In this document: piece by piece, positions 52,901 to 61,406 of the stretch
Layout of the letters: every line of letters begins with the position of its first letter
How positions within the stretch are numbered: position 1 is the first letter of the stretch
Assembly: GCA_950054155.1 (NCBI GenBank)
Contig: CATLOT010000011.1
Span: 33,672-97,671, forward strand
DNA length: 64,000 nucleotides
Direction of reading: 5' to 3'
From: an uncultured Bacteriovoracaceae bacterium
Lineage (GTDB): Bacteria > Bdellovibrionota > Bacteriovoracia > Bacteriovoracales > Bacteriovoracaceae
Made by a program: the position numbers and the translations under genes
The notes under the pieces: generated by a model
The model's input: the letters and a program-made list of their open reading frames with translations, nothing else
Database searches by the model: none
What the model was told of the DNA's origin: nothing

Positions 52901-55714
52901 GCCGCTTGTTTAAAGAAGGCCATTGCCGACGCTAGTTTCTATGCCGCTCAAAAAATGATGCTAGAGAAATTGCGTGAAAATCCTAAATATAAAGATATGG
53001 AAGTCAGTGCAGAAGCGAAGATTGCCGTGGGTCTCTCGGTTAAGAACTGCTTTATTAAAAAGCTCAATCAGTATGAAGATGTAGACTCCATTTTAAGAGA
53101 GCAAGAAGTGCTTAAAGATGTCTGTGCTGCGGAACTTTTTAAAGACGCTGCCGTTCAAAAACACCTCTTCTCTCCCTTTATTGAAGATGCCATTAGTAAA
53201 GTAGAGATGAGCCCCGAAACCAAAGAGCGCGTGATGGGGATGGTTCTTGACAAGCTCGCCGCTGATCTTGCTCCAATCACGTCAATAGATGAGGCAATGG
53301 CGACAATAGAGGCCTTCACGCCTAAAGCAATTCCTGTTGTCCTTGAAGGGATTCTCCAAGAGAAGGTTTATGACATAACCAAAGCGCAAAATGAAGCAGA
53401 GATTGGGGAAGCTGATCGTCTTGTTAAACTTGTTCAAAGGGAGATCTTTGGCGAAGCAGGGGACGGAGAACTAGGTCTCGCCCTAGTTGCGGCGATTGAA
53501 AGTAACGATGAAGCCGCCCTTACCAAAGTCATTGGAGATATTGAATTAAAGGCCGCTCAAATTTTGGGACCAGAAGTCTTAAAGAAAGAGGCCTTTAAGT
53601 TAGTTGAAAGTGGAACACTTGATGGAGAAGAAGATGCCCAAAGCCTTGTTGCTAAGGGGAGTGAAGTGCTGGCGGCTTGTCTTGAAGAAGCACGGAGCGA
53701 GAGTCGAGAAAATGCGATTGATTACTGCGTGGAGGAGACAACTGTCCTTACGACGGAGCATGTACTGAGAGAAAAGCTTGATGCCAGTGTTAAAGATCAC
53801 TCTCTTATTGGTGGTCTCCTTGATGAGGAAGATCGAAAGGCAATTGCTGATGAGTTGATCACTGAAGAGAGATTAGAGCAATTGCGTGAGCTATCAAAAC
53901 TTGAGGGCGCGGAAAAAGAGACGCGCATGGATGATTTTGTCCTGACCTTTAAGATCGATGCGACTGATAAAGTTTTTGAAGAGGCCATAAGTGATATCAT
54001 CAGTGATAAGCTGACAGCCCCGGCCTCTTTCACCGCCGATCAAATCAAAGAGCTTGATCGTCAGATTGAAAATATGGGGCAGCGAAGTGCGGAGTCCTTT
54101 TCAAGCTGTGCTGACAATATTAGAGACAAAATGAAGCTACCCGATCACGGTATGACGGAGCTTGATCTCGATCAGTGTATGAATAGAGCACGCCTGCAAG
54201 CGACGGAGGAAATTCTTCCAAAGCGTCTTGAACTTCTTTTAAAGTGGGTGAATAGTTCTGAACTTGATCGCGAAAAACTCTCTGGTCTTGGCAAGGCCCA
54301 TTTCCAAAGTTGTGCTGAAAAAATGCCTCTTAAAAGTGAGGGGAATCTCTATGGTCACCATCTTGATGGTTGTCTCAATGTGACAGTAATGTCCTTTGTC
54401 GGGGATATTATCGCAGACCTTAGGGATAAGAAGCTTCTTCTTAGCGAGGGGGATGATGCTGTTAATTGGGATTCTTGTGTAGCCGATATTGAAAAGCGCG
54501 CCATGAATCATGTGTATGGCGAAGGAGCGACTCCTCGTGAAGTCAGTACTTTAAAAGGAGCTGACCTCTATCGTGAACTCTTCTCCCAGGGAGAGAAGAA
54601 TGAGCGCCAACCAGATTTGGATTGGCTCATTCCTAATATTGCAGCCTGTGCCTTTGAAAATGAAATTGGCGATGCGCTAGGGGAGATCACGGGTGGCTTT
54701 ATTAAAAGAAATGAAGCAGAGCTTAGTGATGATACTAAAGAAGCTGTCGTAACGCTGACAGAAACTATTGAAGATATTAGTGATAACGCAGCCATCGATT
54801 ACAGTCCGATTTTAAATTGGATTAGCACAGAGCTTGCGACTAAACCAAGCGAGGAAGTGCGGGCCAATCCACCAGCTCCACCAACACCCGTTGAAGAGTA
54901 TGTCTCAGAATTTGAGCCAAAAATTGTGGAACTTCTCAATGGTGCCGTGGAGTACGATGCAGAAGCTCTTAAAAAAGCCCTCATCGATTATCGTGAGAGT
55001 GCGAGAGAGCGCTTTAAAGGTGAAGATAAAGACAATGGCGAAAAGGTCGGTCTTGGTGAAGTGGGAGAGCATCTCGCAGAGAGTCCTCTTATGGACGTAC
55101 TTCTTGAGTCTGTTATTGCGGGCATGGTGAAGCAGCAAACAACTGAGGCCCTTGAAGAGGAAGGCGCCAGTACAGTAGTCACGAAGCTTCTCTCTTCTAA
55201 GATCATGATTAATCGCCTCTATGGAAGCGGTGCTGGTAAAGAAGCTCTTGATGCTCTTAAGAAAGAATTTATTATTCCCTTCTTAAAGGGCGAGATTAAA
55301 GAGCTTGAAATCCCCAAGGAGCTTATGGCCAAGGTCACTGACGTTCTCGCTGATGATACGGCCACCAATGGTTTTGCGGAGACGCTCTTTGGACCGATTA
55401 TTCAAAAGAAACTGGATGATAAGAAGGAATGGATCGAGTCGGGGTGGACGGCCCCCTTCAAGTACTGGGGTGCTCGCATCTTTAAAGGAATCAATCCTGA
55501 TCGTGACTTTGTCTGGGGGAATCGCTTTGATCCTCAAAAGCATCCTGCCTATTTAAAGCATACTCCCTCAGGTCAACGAGCAGTGAAGTACTTTAGTGAG
55601 GAGCTTCTTAAGCCCATGCTTAGAGGTGAGTTAACAGAAGAGCGTGAAGAAGAAGTCACTGAAGAAATCACGGCCCTCGTAGAGAAGGCCATGAAAGAGA
55701 ACGATCGCGATTAG
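49970..55714 (+). CDS. Giant secreted protein of degenerate cysteine-bearing helical modules
   Basis: 1914 residues from GTG (GAGAGGA about 11 nt upstream; TTG at 49967 also possible). A signal peptide ends near VGAQ. Residues ~25-540 are mixed, with beta-like repeats (ETQYNADTNELIVRRYRYD). From ~640 to ~1600 the chain is helical, with about ten to twelve degenerate modules that begin with a hydrophobic-x-x-Cys and contain a second Cys 15-35 residues later, e.g. CLKRASDARNSEMAQKC, CLEEARSESRENAIDYC and CAEKMPLKSEGNLYGHHLDGC. The tail carries a short proline run, NPPAPPTPVEE. It probably is a periplasmic or secreted disulfide-stapled rod. Not recognised; convergent with argS. Confidence 0.8.
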   Translation: MKVARSLFILTIMLIASVGAQERFAHISSQESRDGTKVTEVYLDQITQRLVVKQFRKESSTAFLKRGDTQRVAEAWYPAPVGYSLETASTFDLSQAEGQRDGQNFLRDLEGSDQGLARFNSIMNEVKEGPSRYKLIQMGKKDNNQVGVYYNDKLGEFIFQSIENKDEREHQFPLTSGLATDIEKVPGDQNPLSFKRFKMKTLYDFYQNKNAINEEMARHGFKLPESAFDDIEEQIKAYQDGFKRVHLKEESNGIFEETQYNADTNELIVRRYRYDDEGYQVVVSEKIYDLNIDTDFDDAYLRFQGLGEEAKAAFNNVLISVGGCEEPLKDSAPVSVELDAQLDDMNAVLEKMWRQELDAGLPQNLKRTTTANQMVLDFKLFGRDHPLRLDVDGHGRLKDVNFVNVGLARDKQMRIRHLVDDKGQKQFMIQAFNEVTGEWENQLVLESEFVMDSNGNGVPRIAAYLKGQQEEGRFNFEGFEKSVYPLRFSNRQLTQTGPRFRFDGRRRNEFNDINYDREGKGGLINFAFQVFFSEEGKRNKVKKTIVEEARKALNSPSFSGLISNSDIESVAEEVTMATAARTDNFKHSSNRVEAVASEEAYSRFGDLALSRLVKELMPTESDHAIGEMVDSVMREFRICLKRASDARNSEMAQKCMDTFMKEAPIDVAKEILALKLTQANLGDFTEIAEKEFLACTQEHYEPIKARATSEEGMDVVKGCLYKALIVTVDKTAEGIVDDQLGEISREMGLNLSFSREKLQSTRQRVRECLADHGLGNYGARGFEINITQLGRTPADLFEQNFMGCQNSLIEGVAKSVGEVALAAKLNEVTLSEEAKNRVMEQSFEPGLVQCLEGQNRTIRRLKNEYLIRRQQLVAETGKNDVKVDLKVPSFDPLQCNRVLTNLATGYAAQETLRDLLGEEVFINVKEEKGFDPITCFENEHRHLMESLPTWMVTDSNLNDDQKKRVGETRDQEVEAKTAACLKKAIADASFYAAQKMMLEKLRENPKYKDMEVSAEAKIAVGLSVKNCFIKKLNQYEDVDSILREQEVLKDVCAAELFKDAAVQKHLFSPFIEDAISKVEMSPETKERVMGMVLDKLAADLAPITSIDEAMATIEAFTPKAIPVVLEGILQEKVYDITKAQNEAEIGEADRLVKLVQREIFGEAGDGELGLALVAAIESNDEAALTKVIGDIELKAAQILGPEVLKKEAFKLVESGTLDGEEDAQSLVAKGSEVLAACLEEARSESRENAIDYCVEETTVLTTEHVLREKLDASVKDHSLIGGLLDEEDRKAIADELITEERLEQLRELSKLEGAEKETRMDDFVLTFKIDATDKVFEEAISDIISDKLTAPASFTADQIKELDRQIENMGQRSAESFSSCADNIRDKMKLPDHGMTELDLDQCMNRARLQATEEILPKRLELLLKWVNSSELDREKLSGLGKAHFQSCAEKMPLKSEGNLYGHHLDGCLNVTVMSFVGDIIADLRDKKLLLSEGDDAVNWDSCVADIEKRAMNHVYGEGATPREVSTLKGADLYRELFSQGEKNERQPDLDWLIPNIAACAFENEIGDALGEITGGFIKRNEAELSDDTKEAVVTLTETIEDISDNAAIDYSPILNWISTELATKPSEEVRANPPAPPTPVEEYVSEFEPKIVELLNGAVEYDAEALKKALIDYRESARERFKGEDKDNGEKVGLGEVGEHLAESPLMDVLLESVIAGMVKQQTTEALEEEGASTVVTKLLSSKIMINRLYGSGAGKEALDALKKEFIIPFLKGEIKELEIPKELMAKVTDVLADDTATNGFAETLFGPIIQKKLDDKKEWIESGWTAPFKYWGARIFKGINPDRDFVWGNRFDPQKHPAYLKHTPSGQRAVKYFSEELLKPMLRGELTEEREEEVTEEITALVEKAMKENDRD

Positions 55715-55715
55715 G

Positions 55716-57506
55716 CTACATTCTCTCTGGCGCAGCAATCCCAAGAAGAGCAAGTCCCTCTCTCATCACTTCACCTGTGGCGTGGGCGAGACCTAAGCGT
55801 GTGTCTTTAAGTTTTTCACTTTCGGCTTTGGCTATCGGGCACTCAGCGTAGAAGCTATTAAAGAGTTTTCCAAGGTCATAGAGGTAACCACAAAGGTGCA
55901 TGGTCTGGAGCTTTTGCACACCAGAGGCCACCACATCGTTAAACTCTAGAAGCTTGACCATCAAGGCCACTTCACTGTCTTTTTCAAGAAGATTCCAATC
56001 CACAATGAGATCATCATTGTAATTGAGCTTTTGGCACAGGCTCGCGATACGCGCGTGAACATACTGAAGATAGGGTCCCGTCTCTCCATCAAGCTTAACC
56101 CAGTCTTCCATATTAAAAGTAATCTTACGGTTATTATCAACTCTGATCATGCCATACTTAATGGCGCCATTCGCGATCATCGTTGCGGTTTTATTAATTT
56201 CCTCTTGTGACCAGCTTTGATCTTCAAGATAGCGGTTGAGAAACTTCTCTTTGATTTCTCTTTCCATCTCGGCCACAAGGTCCATAAGAGGAACGATATT
56301 TCCTTTACGACTGCTCATGGCCCCATCAGGAAGTTCGACCATAGCGTACTGAAGATGATAGCAGTCCTTAGCCTGTTCAAAACCAACCTTTTCTAAAACT
56401 TTGAATACTTGTTTGAAGTGATAGGCCTGACGGTCATCAACGATATAGATATTGCGCTTAATTCCATACTCTTCAAACTTCTTTCGCGCTAACTCAACAT
56501 CCTTGGTGGCATAGAGTCCAGTGCCATCTGATTTAATGAGGAGGCAAAAGCCCAGCTTGTCTTCGCTTAGGTCCATTCCAATGGCACCGTCATCTTTGAC
56601 AAGCTTTCCTTGTTCAAAGAGCTCCTTGGCAAAGGCGAGGGAAGGGGCATCGACTTCTGATTCCCAAAACCAACGGTCAAAATCGACTTGGGCCCAGTCA
56701 TAGGCTTCTTTCATAAGAGCGACACTCCACTGCTTTGTCTCAAGCCAGAGGTCGTAGTACTCACCCTTTTGATCATGGAGTTCTTTTAAAATAGCGGTGA
56801 GCTCCACTCGATTTTGTTCTTCGTGCTCTGTACCTCGCTGCTCTTCAAGGAGGGTGTTGGCCTTCGTGTACATTTCACCAAGCCACGCTCCTTTATCAGA
56901 TTGAGGAACTTCTTCTTTGTTGTGTTTTTTAAGGTACCACAGGCACTTGGCCACATGGGTGCCGACATCGCCGGGGTAGGTGACCGCGCTCATATCAACA
57001 CCTGCATAACGGCACATGCGAACAAGAGCATTGCCAAGGCAGAGGTTTCTCATGTGACCCACATGGAGAATTTTATGGGTATTGGGTTGAGAGTACTCAA
57101 TCATCCACTTATTATCTTTTCCCGCAGCAATGAGTTTATGCTGAAAGAATTCACCGGTGTTAATAGCACCAATAACCTGATTACCAAGGGCCACCTTATC
57201 GAGAAAGAAGTTGAGATAAGGGCCTTGGCTGACGGCGCTTGCGACGACGGCACATTCTTTAATGGCCTTGGCCTCACTAAGCATAGCCGAAATTTGAGGT
57301 GGCCCCTTTCTTAAGGCTTTGGCCAGAGGGAAACAGGCAAAGGCCATATGGCCCATTTTTAAATTGGGGGCACTCGTCAGGCCACCGACCAGGTCTTCAA
57401 GACTGAGTTCGGTGTCACCAAAAACCTCTTTGATAGCATCGGCCAGTGCTTGGCCAATTTGACGGTGAATATCATTGAATAGATTAAGCTTTACTTGTGT
57501 TTCCAT
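55716..57506 (-). CDS. argS: Arginyl-tRNA synthetase
   Basis: 596 residues, class I enzyme. The HIGH-type motif is HVGHMRNLCLGN, the KMSKS-type loop is MSSRKGN, and the C-terminal DALR anticodon-binding domain is present (HARIASLCQKLNY, LYDLGKLFNSFYAECPI). It charges tRNA-Arg. The stop is separated by a single nt from the convergent giant gene's stop. Confidence 0.97.
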   Translation of the reverse strand: METQVKLNLFNDIHRQIGQALADAIKEVFGDTELSLEDLVGGLTSAPNLKMGHMAFACFPLAKALRKGPPQISAMLSEAKAIKECAVVASAVSQGPYLNFFLDKVALGNQVIGAINTGEFFQHKLIAAGKDNKWMIEYSQPNTHKILHVGHMRNLCLGNALVRMCRYAGVDMSAVTYPGDVGTHVAKCLWYLKKHNKEEVPQSDKGAWLGEMYTKANTLLEEQRGTEHEEQNRVELTAILKELHDQKGEYYDLWLETKQWSVALMKEAYDWAQVDFDRWFWESEVDAPSLAFAKELFEQGKLVKDDGAIGMDLSEDKLGFCLLIKSDGTGLYATKDVELARKKFEEYGIKRNIYIVDDRQAYHFKQVFKVLEKVGFEQAKDCYHLQYAMVELPDGAMSSRKGNIVPLMDLVAEMEREIKEKFLNRYLEDQSWSQEEINKTATMIANGAIKYGMIRVDNNRKITFNMEDWVKLDGETGPYLQYVHARIASLCQKLNYNDDLIVDWNLLEKDSEVALMVKLLEFNDVVASGVQKLQTMHLCGYLYDLGKLFNSFYAECPIAKAESEKLKDTRLGLAHATGEVMREGLALLGIAAPERM

Positions 57507-57564
57507 GGGACCTCGTTTTGCTCAATAGTATGCTACAATAGGGAAGTATTGTCAGCACAGATTG

Positions 57565-57972
57565 ATGGGAATAGTGGTGTTTAAGATCATTTTAGGGATA
57601 TTTTTAATTTTTAGTGCCGAGGCCCAAGAGAAGCCCCAAGTGAAGTCTCAAGTGAAGCCTCAAGACGAGGTTCAAGAAGAAAAGCTCGACGACATCGCCC
57701 GAAGCAAAGAAGAACCCCGAATTTCTAATAAGTGGTTTCGTGGAAATTACCTCATCTACGATTGTGACGATCAGCACTTTGCTTGTGTGAATGAAATTTC
57801 TTATTTGCGCTGTGAGAATCAGCGTAATGAGAGAACTGACGAGCGTGAGCCGAAACTCGGCTGTGCCCCTTTAAAGAAGTTTAAGACCCAGAAAGAGTGC
57901 TTCAAAGTGCAGTACCAAAAGCAGCACAATCAGATTCCAAAAACCTTTTGCCTACACCCGCGCTTGCGCTAG
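57565..57972 (+). CDS. Small secreted cysteine-rich protein
   Basis: 135 residues. The signal peptide (VVFKIILGIFLIFSAEA) is followed by a Gln/Lys/Val repeat-like linker (KPQVKSQVKPQ) and a compact domain with six cysteines (YDCDDQHFACVNE, LRCENQ, LGCAP, KECFK, TFCLHP), probably three disulfides. The family is unknown. The start at ATG 57565 is preferred over TTG 57562. It overlaps the convergent acetyltransferase by 4 nt. Confidence 0.7.
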   Translation: MGIVVFKIILGIFLIFSAEAQEKPQVKSQVKPQDEVQEEKLDDIARSKEEPRISNKWFRGNYLIYDCDDQHFACVNEISYLRCENQRNERTDEREPKLGCAPLKKFKTQKECFKVQYQKQHNQIPKTFCLHPRLR

Positions 57973-58403
57973 ATCTTTTTAAACATCAGAACGTGGGGGC
58001 CAACGGTCGGAATATCAAATTCTTCCCCAATTTTTTCAAAACCCACATTTTGATAAAAGCCCATGGCACTGGTTCGGGCATTACACCACAAGAGTGAGCA
58101 GAGATTTTGCTTGATAATGGGAAAGGCCATTTTGAGAAGAGCACTTGAGAGCCCTTGGTGCTGAAACTCGGGCAGAGTGGCCATTCCACGGAGGCGATAC
58201 TGATACTCATCGACGAGGTCAGGATGATTTTCAAAGTAGAAGCTTGCGACACTGACGAGTTTACCTTCGATAAAACCACCGAGGTGAAAGGTCTGATCGT
58301 CTTCATCGTGAGGGAAGATGGCCTCTTCTCTTGAGCGGCCGTCTCTTAACATTTGATGGCGAATATCTATCGTGTCGCTTGCGCTAATTCTTAATATTTT
58401 CAA
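57969..58403 (-). CDS. GNAT-family N-acetyltransferase
   Basis: 144 residues from a TTG start. The GNAT core is visible: LGGFIEGKLVSVASFYF, YRLRGMATLPEFQHQGLSSAL (acetyl-CoA pyrophosphate loop, Q-x-x-G-L-S) and the C-terminal MGFYQNVGFEKIGEEF. The substrate is unknown. TTG at 58403 has AAAGGA seven nt upstream; the longer frame to 58481 would overlap the upstream gene by 41 nt and is rejected. Confidence 0.85.
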   Translation of the reverse strand: MKILRISASDTIDIRHQMLRDGRSREEAIFPHDEDDQTFHLGGFIEGKLVSVASFYFENHPDLVDEYQYRLRGMATLPEFQHQGLSSALLKMAFPIIKQNLCSLLWCNARTSAMGFYQNVGFEKIGEEFDIPTVGPHVLMFKKI

Positions 58404-58416
58404 TTTTTGATCCTTT
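58403..58416 (-). promoter_or_regulatory. Ribosome binding site deciding a TTG start
   Basis: AAAGGA (58411-58416, minus strand) lies seven nt before TTG at 58401-58403. It fixes the start of the acetyltransferase gene and removes the overlap with the upstream gene. Confidence 0.6.
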
Positions 58417-58440
58417 TTGGTCCTATGAGTATAGAACAGC

Positions 58441-59037
58441 TCAGAGAGTCTGCGATATGCGGAATAATCGTTCAAAAGCAATTTTTCCTAGGGCCTGGGA
58501 AAAGAAGCCAAATACTTGATTATTAATGCCACTGTCGGGACCTTCCCAATGGGCTTCGCTGTAAAATAGACAGCGCTCTTTGTGCTTACTAACGTGTATA
58601 GCACCTTTTAGCCCTTTCAGAAAGCCTCGATCAAAACGAAAGGGATAGGTCCCTGGACCCTTAATGCGAGGAAGAACAAAATTGAGTCCCATATCAAAGG
58701 GCAAGAGGGTGTGAGAGAGTTTGAGTATTATTCTCTGTTTTTGCTCATCATAAGCACTCGTTTTAATAAAACTCAAAAATTTTGAGTAATCTTCGTAGCG
58801 GGATAATTTAATCAGGGCAAAGGAGCAGCTCTTTGGGTGCAGGCCCGCTCCGATAAAGTGCAAGGCTTGAGTGGAATCATCCTTTGAGCTCACTCTACTG
58901 TGGGTGTAGGGCTCTTCATTGAGGCTTTCTGTCACCTTCTTTCCAAGGGGGAGAGTGTTCCAATTAACAGTTTTTCCCTGCAAAGATGCGCTTAATAAAA
59001 TGATAATTATTGGAATAATATTAAGCATTTGCTGCAT
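58441..59037 (-). CDS. Secreted protein, possibly START/SRPBCC-like, function unknown
   Basis: 198 residues with a signal peptide (MLNIIPIIIILLSASLQG). The mature part ends with HVSKHKERCLFYSEAHWEGP then NNQVFGFFSQALGKIAFERL, a beta-strand and long C-terminal helix pattern similar to START/COQ10-type lipid-binding folds. This is a weak structural guess. Two cysteines may pair. It lies 37 nt upstream of the acetyltransferase gene. Confidence 0.6.
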   Translation of the reverse strand: MQQMLNIIPIIIILLSASLQGKTVNWNTLPLGKKVTESLNEEPYTHSRVSSKDDSTQALHFIGAGLHPKSCSFALIKLSRYEDYSKFLSFIKTSAYDEQKQRIILKLSHTLLPFDMGLNFVLPRIKGPGTYPFRFDRGFLKGLKGAIHVSKHKERCLFYSEAHWEGPDSGINNQVFGFFSQALGKIAFERLFRISQTL

Positions 59038-59135
59038 ATAGCCTTTTCGTGAGTCCCATGGCCCATTAGTCTAAAAAGGGTGAGCCTGTCTTACAGCAAT
59101 CTATCATATCAATTCTAAAAGAGGAATGAAGCCCC

Positions 59136-61394
59136 ATGGCCATCGAATCCGTTAAGCGACGCGGAAAAACCAAAGACGCTGTCATTGAGAGTAAAGATCA
59201 GCGTTGGCACTGCCGCAATAGAATTACTTTGGTTTTCGGATCAAACGACATTGAAGAGCTCGAAACCTATCTCTACACTGATGGTGGTCTCGACTTTAAA
59301 ACCGTTAAGTTTCACCAGGCTAAATCAAAGGCCATCGAAGAAATTCTCGATAATAGCATCGATGAGTTCTACCGCGGCCACGTGACAGAGATTCATACCA
59401 ACCTCAGCGAAGATGGAAGAACAGTCACTGTCACTGATAATGGAATTGGATTTCCTCTTAACAAAGTTAAGCAAGTTTATTCGGAGTTCAGAACCGGCTC
59501 TAAATTTAAAGATGAAGAAGTGGATGAGAAGGGTTACTTGCACCGTACACTCGGGCAAAATGGCCTCGGGGCTGCTGCTACTTGCCTGACATCGGATATT
59601 TTTAAAGTCACGATCAAGCATTACAACACGAAGAAAGAGCAGACGACCACTTTTAAAGATGGTGCCCTTAAAATCACGCAAACGAGACCTAAGCCCTTTA
59701 AGGGACCGTCTGGTGTTAGTGTGACAGTCGAGCTTTCTAAAGAAGTTTATAAGAATGAGTTTATTGATAAAGACCTTCTAAGAAAGAGGATCATTGACCT
59801 GGCCTACAACAATCCTGGTCTTACTTTCTACTTCAATAAAGAAAAGTACTCCTACGATAAGGGTCTCTTTGAACTCGCAAAGAGAATTGATGAGGGAAGT
59901 GCTCAAAATATCCTCGACGAGGTTTTTACCTACGAAGACACCAATACTAAAGGTAAGAAAGTTAAAGGGAAGATTGATATGCACCTCTCTTTGACGATTG
60001 ATAATCAAAGTGAAGAGCGTGAGAAATTTGTCTCTTTCGTTAACTCCACTCCTACTTTTGATGGTGGTTTTCATCAGGACCGTTTTAGAAGAATTTTTAT
60101 TAATGCCATTAAAGAAAAACTAGAGCGTCAAACTAAGAAGGAAAAGGTTAACCTGGTCGACAACGATGTCTTGACCGGTCTTACCTTTGTTCTTGGGGTG
60201 ACCATGCCTAATCCGCGCTTTGAATCACAAACCAAGAGAAAACTTGTTCGCGACCTCAATCTTGAGAAAGGGATTGAAAAGGTCATGACCAAGGCGATGG
60301 AAAAATTTCTAAGAAAGAATAAGGACTATCTTGAGCTTGTAATGGAAAGGGCTAAGAGCCGCCATAAGTTTCAAATGCTCAAAGAAGCCTCAAAGAAGGG
60401 GAGAAAGCAGAAGAAGCAAAGAGTGGAGAAGCTCCTTGATGCCAATGAAAGAAAGGACCGCTCTAAGTGCACGCTCTTCATTTGTGAGGGTGACTCGGCC
60501 ATTGGTGGTCTGCGTTCAGCCCGTAATAAGCTTTACCAAGGGGGCATCGCCCTTAAGGGGAAGCCAATGAATGTCGCCCAGTCCACGATTAAGGATATTC
60601 TCAATAACCAGGAATTTTCAGATATTATGAGCTCCATTGGTCTGGTCCTTGGTCAACCAGTGGATTGGGATAACCTGCGCTACTCAACAATTGTCTTCCT
60701 CGCGGATTCCGATGTTGATGGGGGGCATATCAATACACTTTTGACCAATTTCTTCTACAGCTTTTGGCCGGAGTTATTTGAAAATGAAGCGATTCAATTG
60801 GCGAAAGCTCCGCTCTTTGAAGTCGTGACAGATAAGAATACCATCTATGTTGAGACACCCGGACAACTTGATAACCTCAAGGAGTCGGACACTAAAATTA
60901 AGGCCATTCACCGCAACAAAGGATTAGGGGAGATGTCTCCTGAGGCCTGGAAGTATGTGATGAGTAAGGATCAGTACACCAAAATTACTGTTGAACACGC
61001 GAGTGAAGCGAAGAAGATGCTCAACGTCTGTTTTGGTAAAGACTCAAACCCTCGTAAGGCCCTCCTTCTTGATGGAAACTCCTCTGGTGAGGAGATTAGC
61101 CTTAGCACTGGTCTTGCACCAAAAACAGGGGCCACTAAAAAGAAGGTCGCCAAAAAGGCTGCCAAGAAGGTCGCAAAGAAAGTGACCAAGAAAGTGGCTA
61201 AGAAAGTGGCTAAGAAAACCGCTAAGAAAACTGCAAAGAAAGCCGCCAAAAAAGTAACAAAGAAAAAAACGGCCAAGAAAACAGCCAAGAAAGCGGCAAA
61301 GAAAACAGCCAAGAAAACAACTAAGAAAAAAACAACCAAGAAAACAACAAAGAAAAAATCTCGCGGCACCCTCGTCGGGCACCTCGAGTACTAG
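59136..61394 (+). CDS. Type IIA DNA topoisomerase ATPase/Toprim subunit, T4-like, with H1-like tail
   Basis: 752 residues. GHKL ATPase N-box (EILDNSIDEFYRG), G1 box (VTDNGIGFP) and glycine-rich loop (GQNGLGAAA), then a transducer (GVTMPNPRFESQTKRKLV) and a Toprim domain (FICEGDSAIGGLRS about 450, LADSDVDGGH about 527). It resembles phage T4 gp39 more than ordinary GyrB or ParE. Residues ~667-743 are an almost pure Lys/Ala/Thr/Val tail in KKxAKK repeats, like the C-terminal domain of histone H1; it should bind DNA strongly. The second subunit follows 12 nt later. AGAGGA is about 10 nt before the ATG. Confidence 0.88.
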   Translation: MAIESVKRRGKTKDAVIESKDQRWHCRNRITLVFGSNDIEELETYLYTDGGLDFKTVKFHQAKSKAIEEILDNSIDEFYRGHVTEIHTNLSEDGRTVTVTDNGIGFPLNKVKQVYSEFRTGSKFKDEEVDEKGYLHRTLGQNGLGAAATCLTSDIFKVTIKHYNTKKEQTTTFKDGALKITQTRPKPFKGPSGVSVTVELSKEVYKNEFIDKDLLRKRIIDLAYNNPGLTFYFNKEKYSYDKGLFELAKRIDEGSAQNILDEVFTYEDTNTKGKKVKGKIDMHLSLTIDNQSEEREKFVSFVNSTPTFDGGFHQDRFRRIFINAIKEKLERQTKKEKVNLVDNDVLTGLTFVLGVTMPNPRFESQTKRKLVRDLNLEKGIEKVMTKAMEKFLRKNKDYLELVMERAKSRHKFQMLKEASKKGRKQKKQRVEKLLDANERKDRSKCTLFICEGDSAIGGLRSARNKLYQGGIALKGKPMNVAQSTIKDILNNQEFSDIMSSIGLVLGQPVDWDNLRYSTIVFLADSDVDGGHINTLLTNFFYSFWPELFENEAIQLAKAPLFEVVTDKNTIYVETPGQLDNLKESDTKIKAIHRNKGLGEMSPEAWKYVMSKDQYTKITVEHASEAKKMLNVCFGKDSNPRKALLLDGNSSGEEISLSTGLAPKTGATKKKVAKKAAKKVAKKVTKKVAKKVAKKTAKKTAKKAAKKVTKKKTAKKTAKKAAKKTAKKTTKKKTTKKTTKKKSRGTLVGHLEY
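61131..61365 (+). repeat. In-gene repeat coding the KKxAKK histone-like tail
   Basis: About 235 nt of short near-repeats of aag aaa gcc/gtg/acc codons encode the Lys/Ala tail. Units vary at the third and the Ala/Thr/Val codons, so this is an old low-complexity expansion that stays in frame. Confidence 0.85.
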
Positions 61395-61406
61395 GCAGGT
61401 CAGTAA

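Noticed and set aside
61131..61365. Lys-rich tail as a sequencing or frameshift artefact
   Set aside because: The frame stays open for 235 nt with varied synonymous codons, ends at a normal stop, and is followed 12 nt later by the second subunit.
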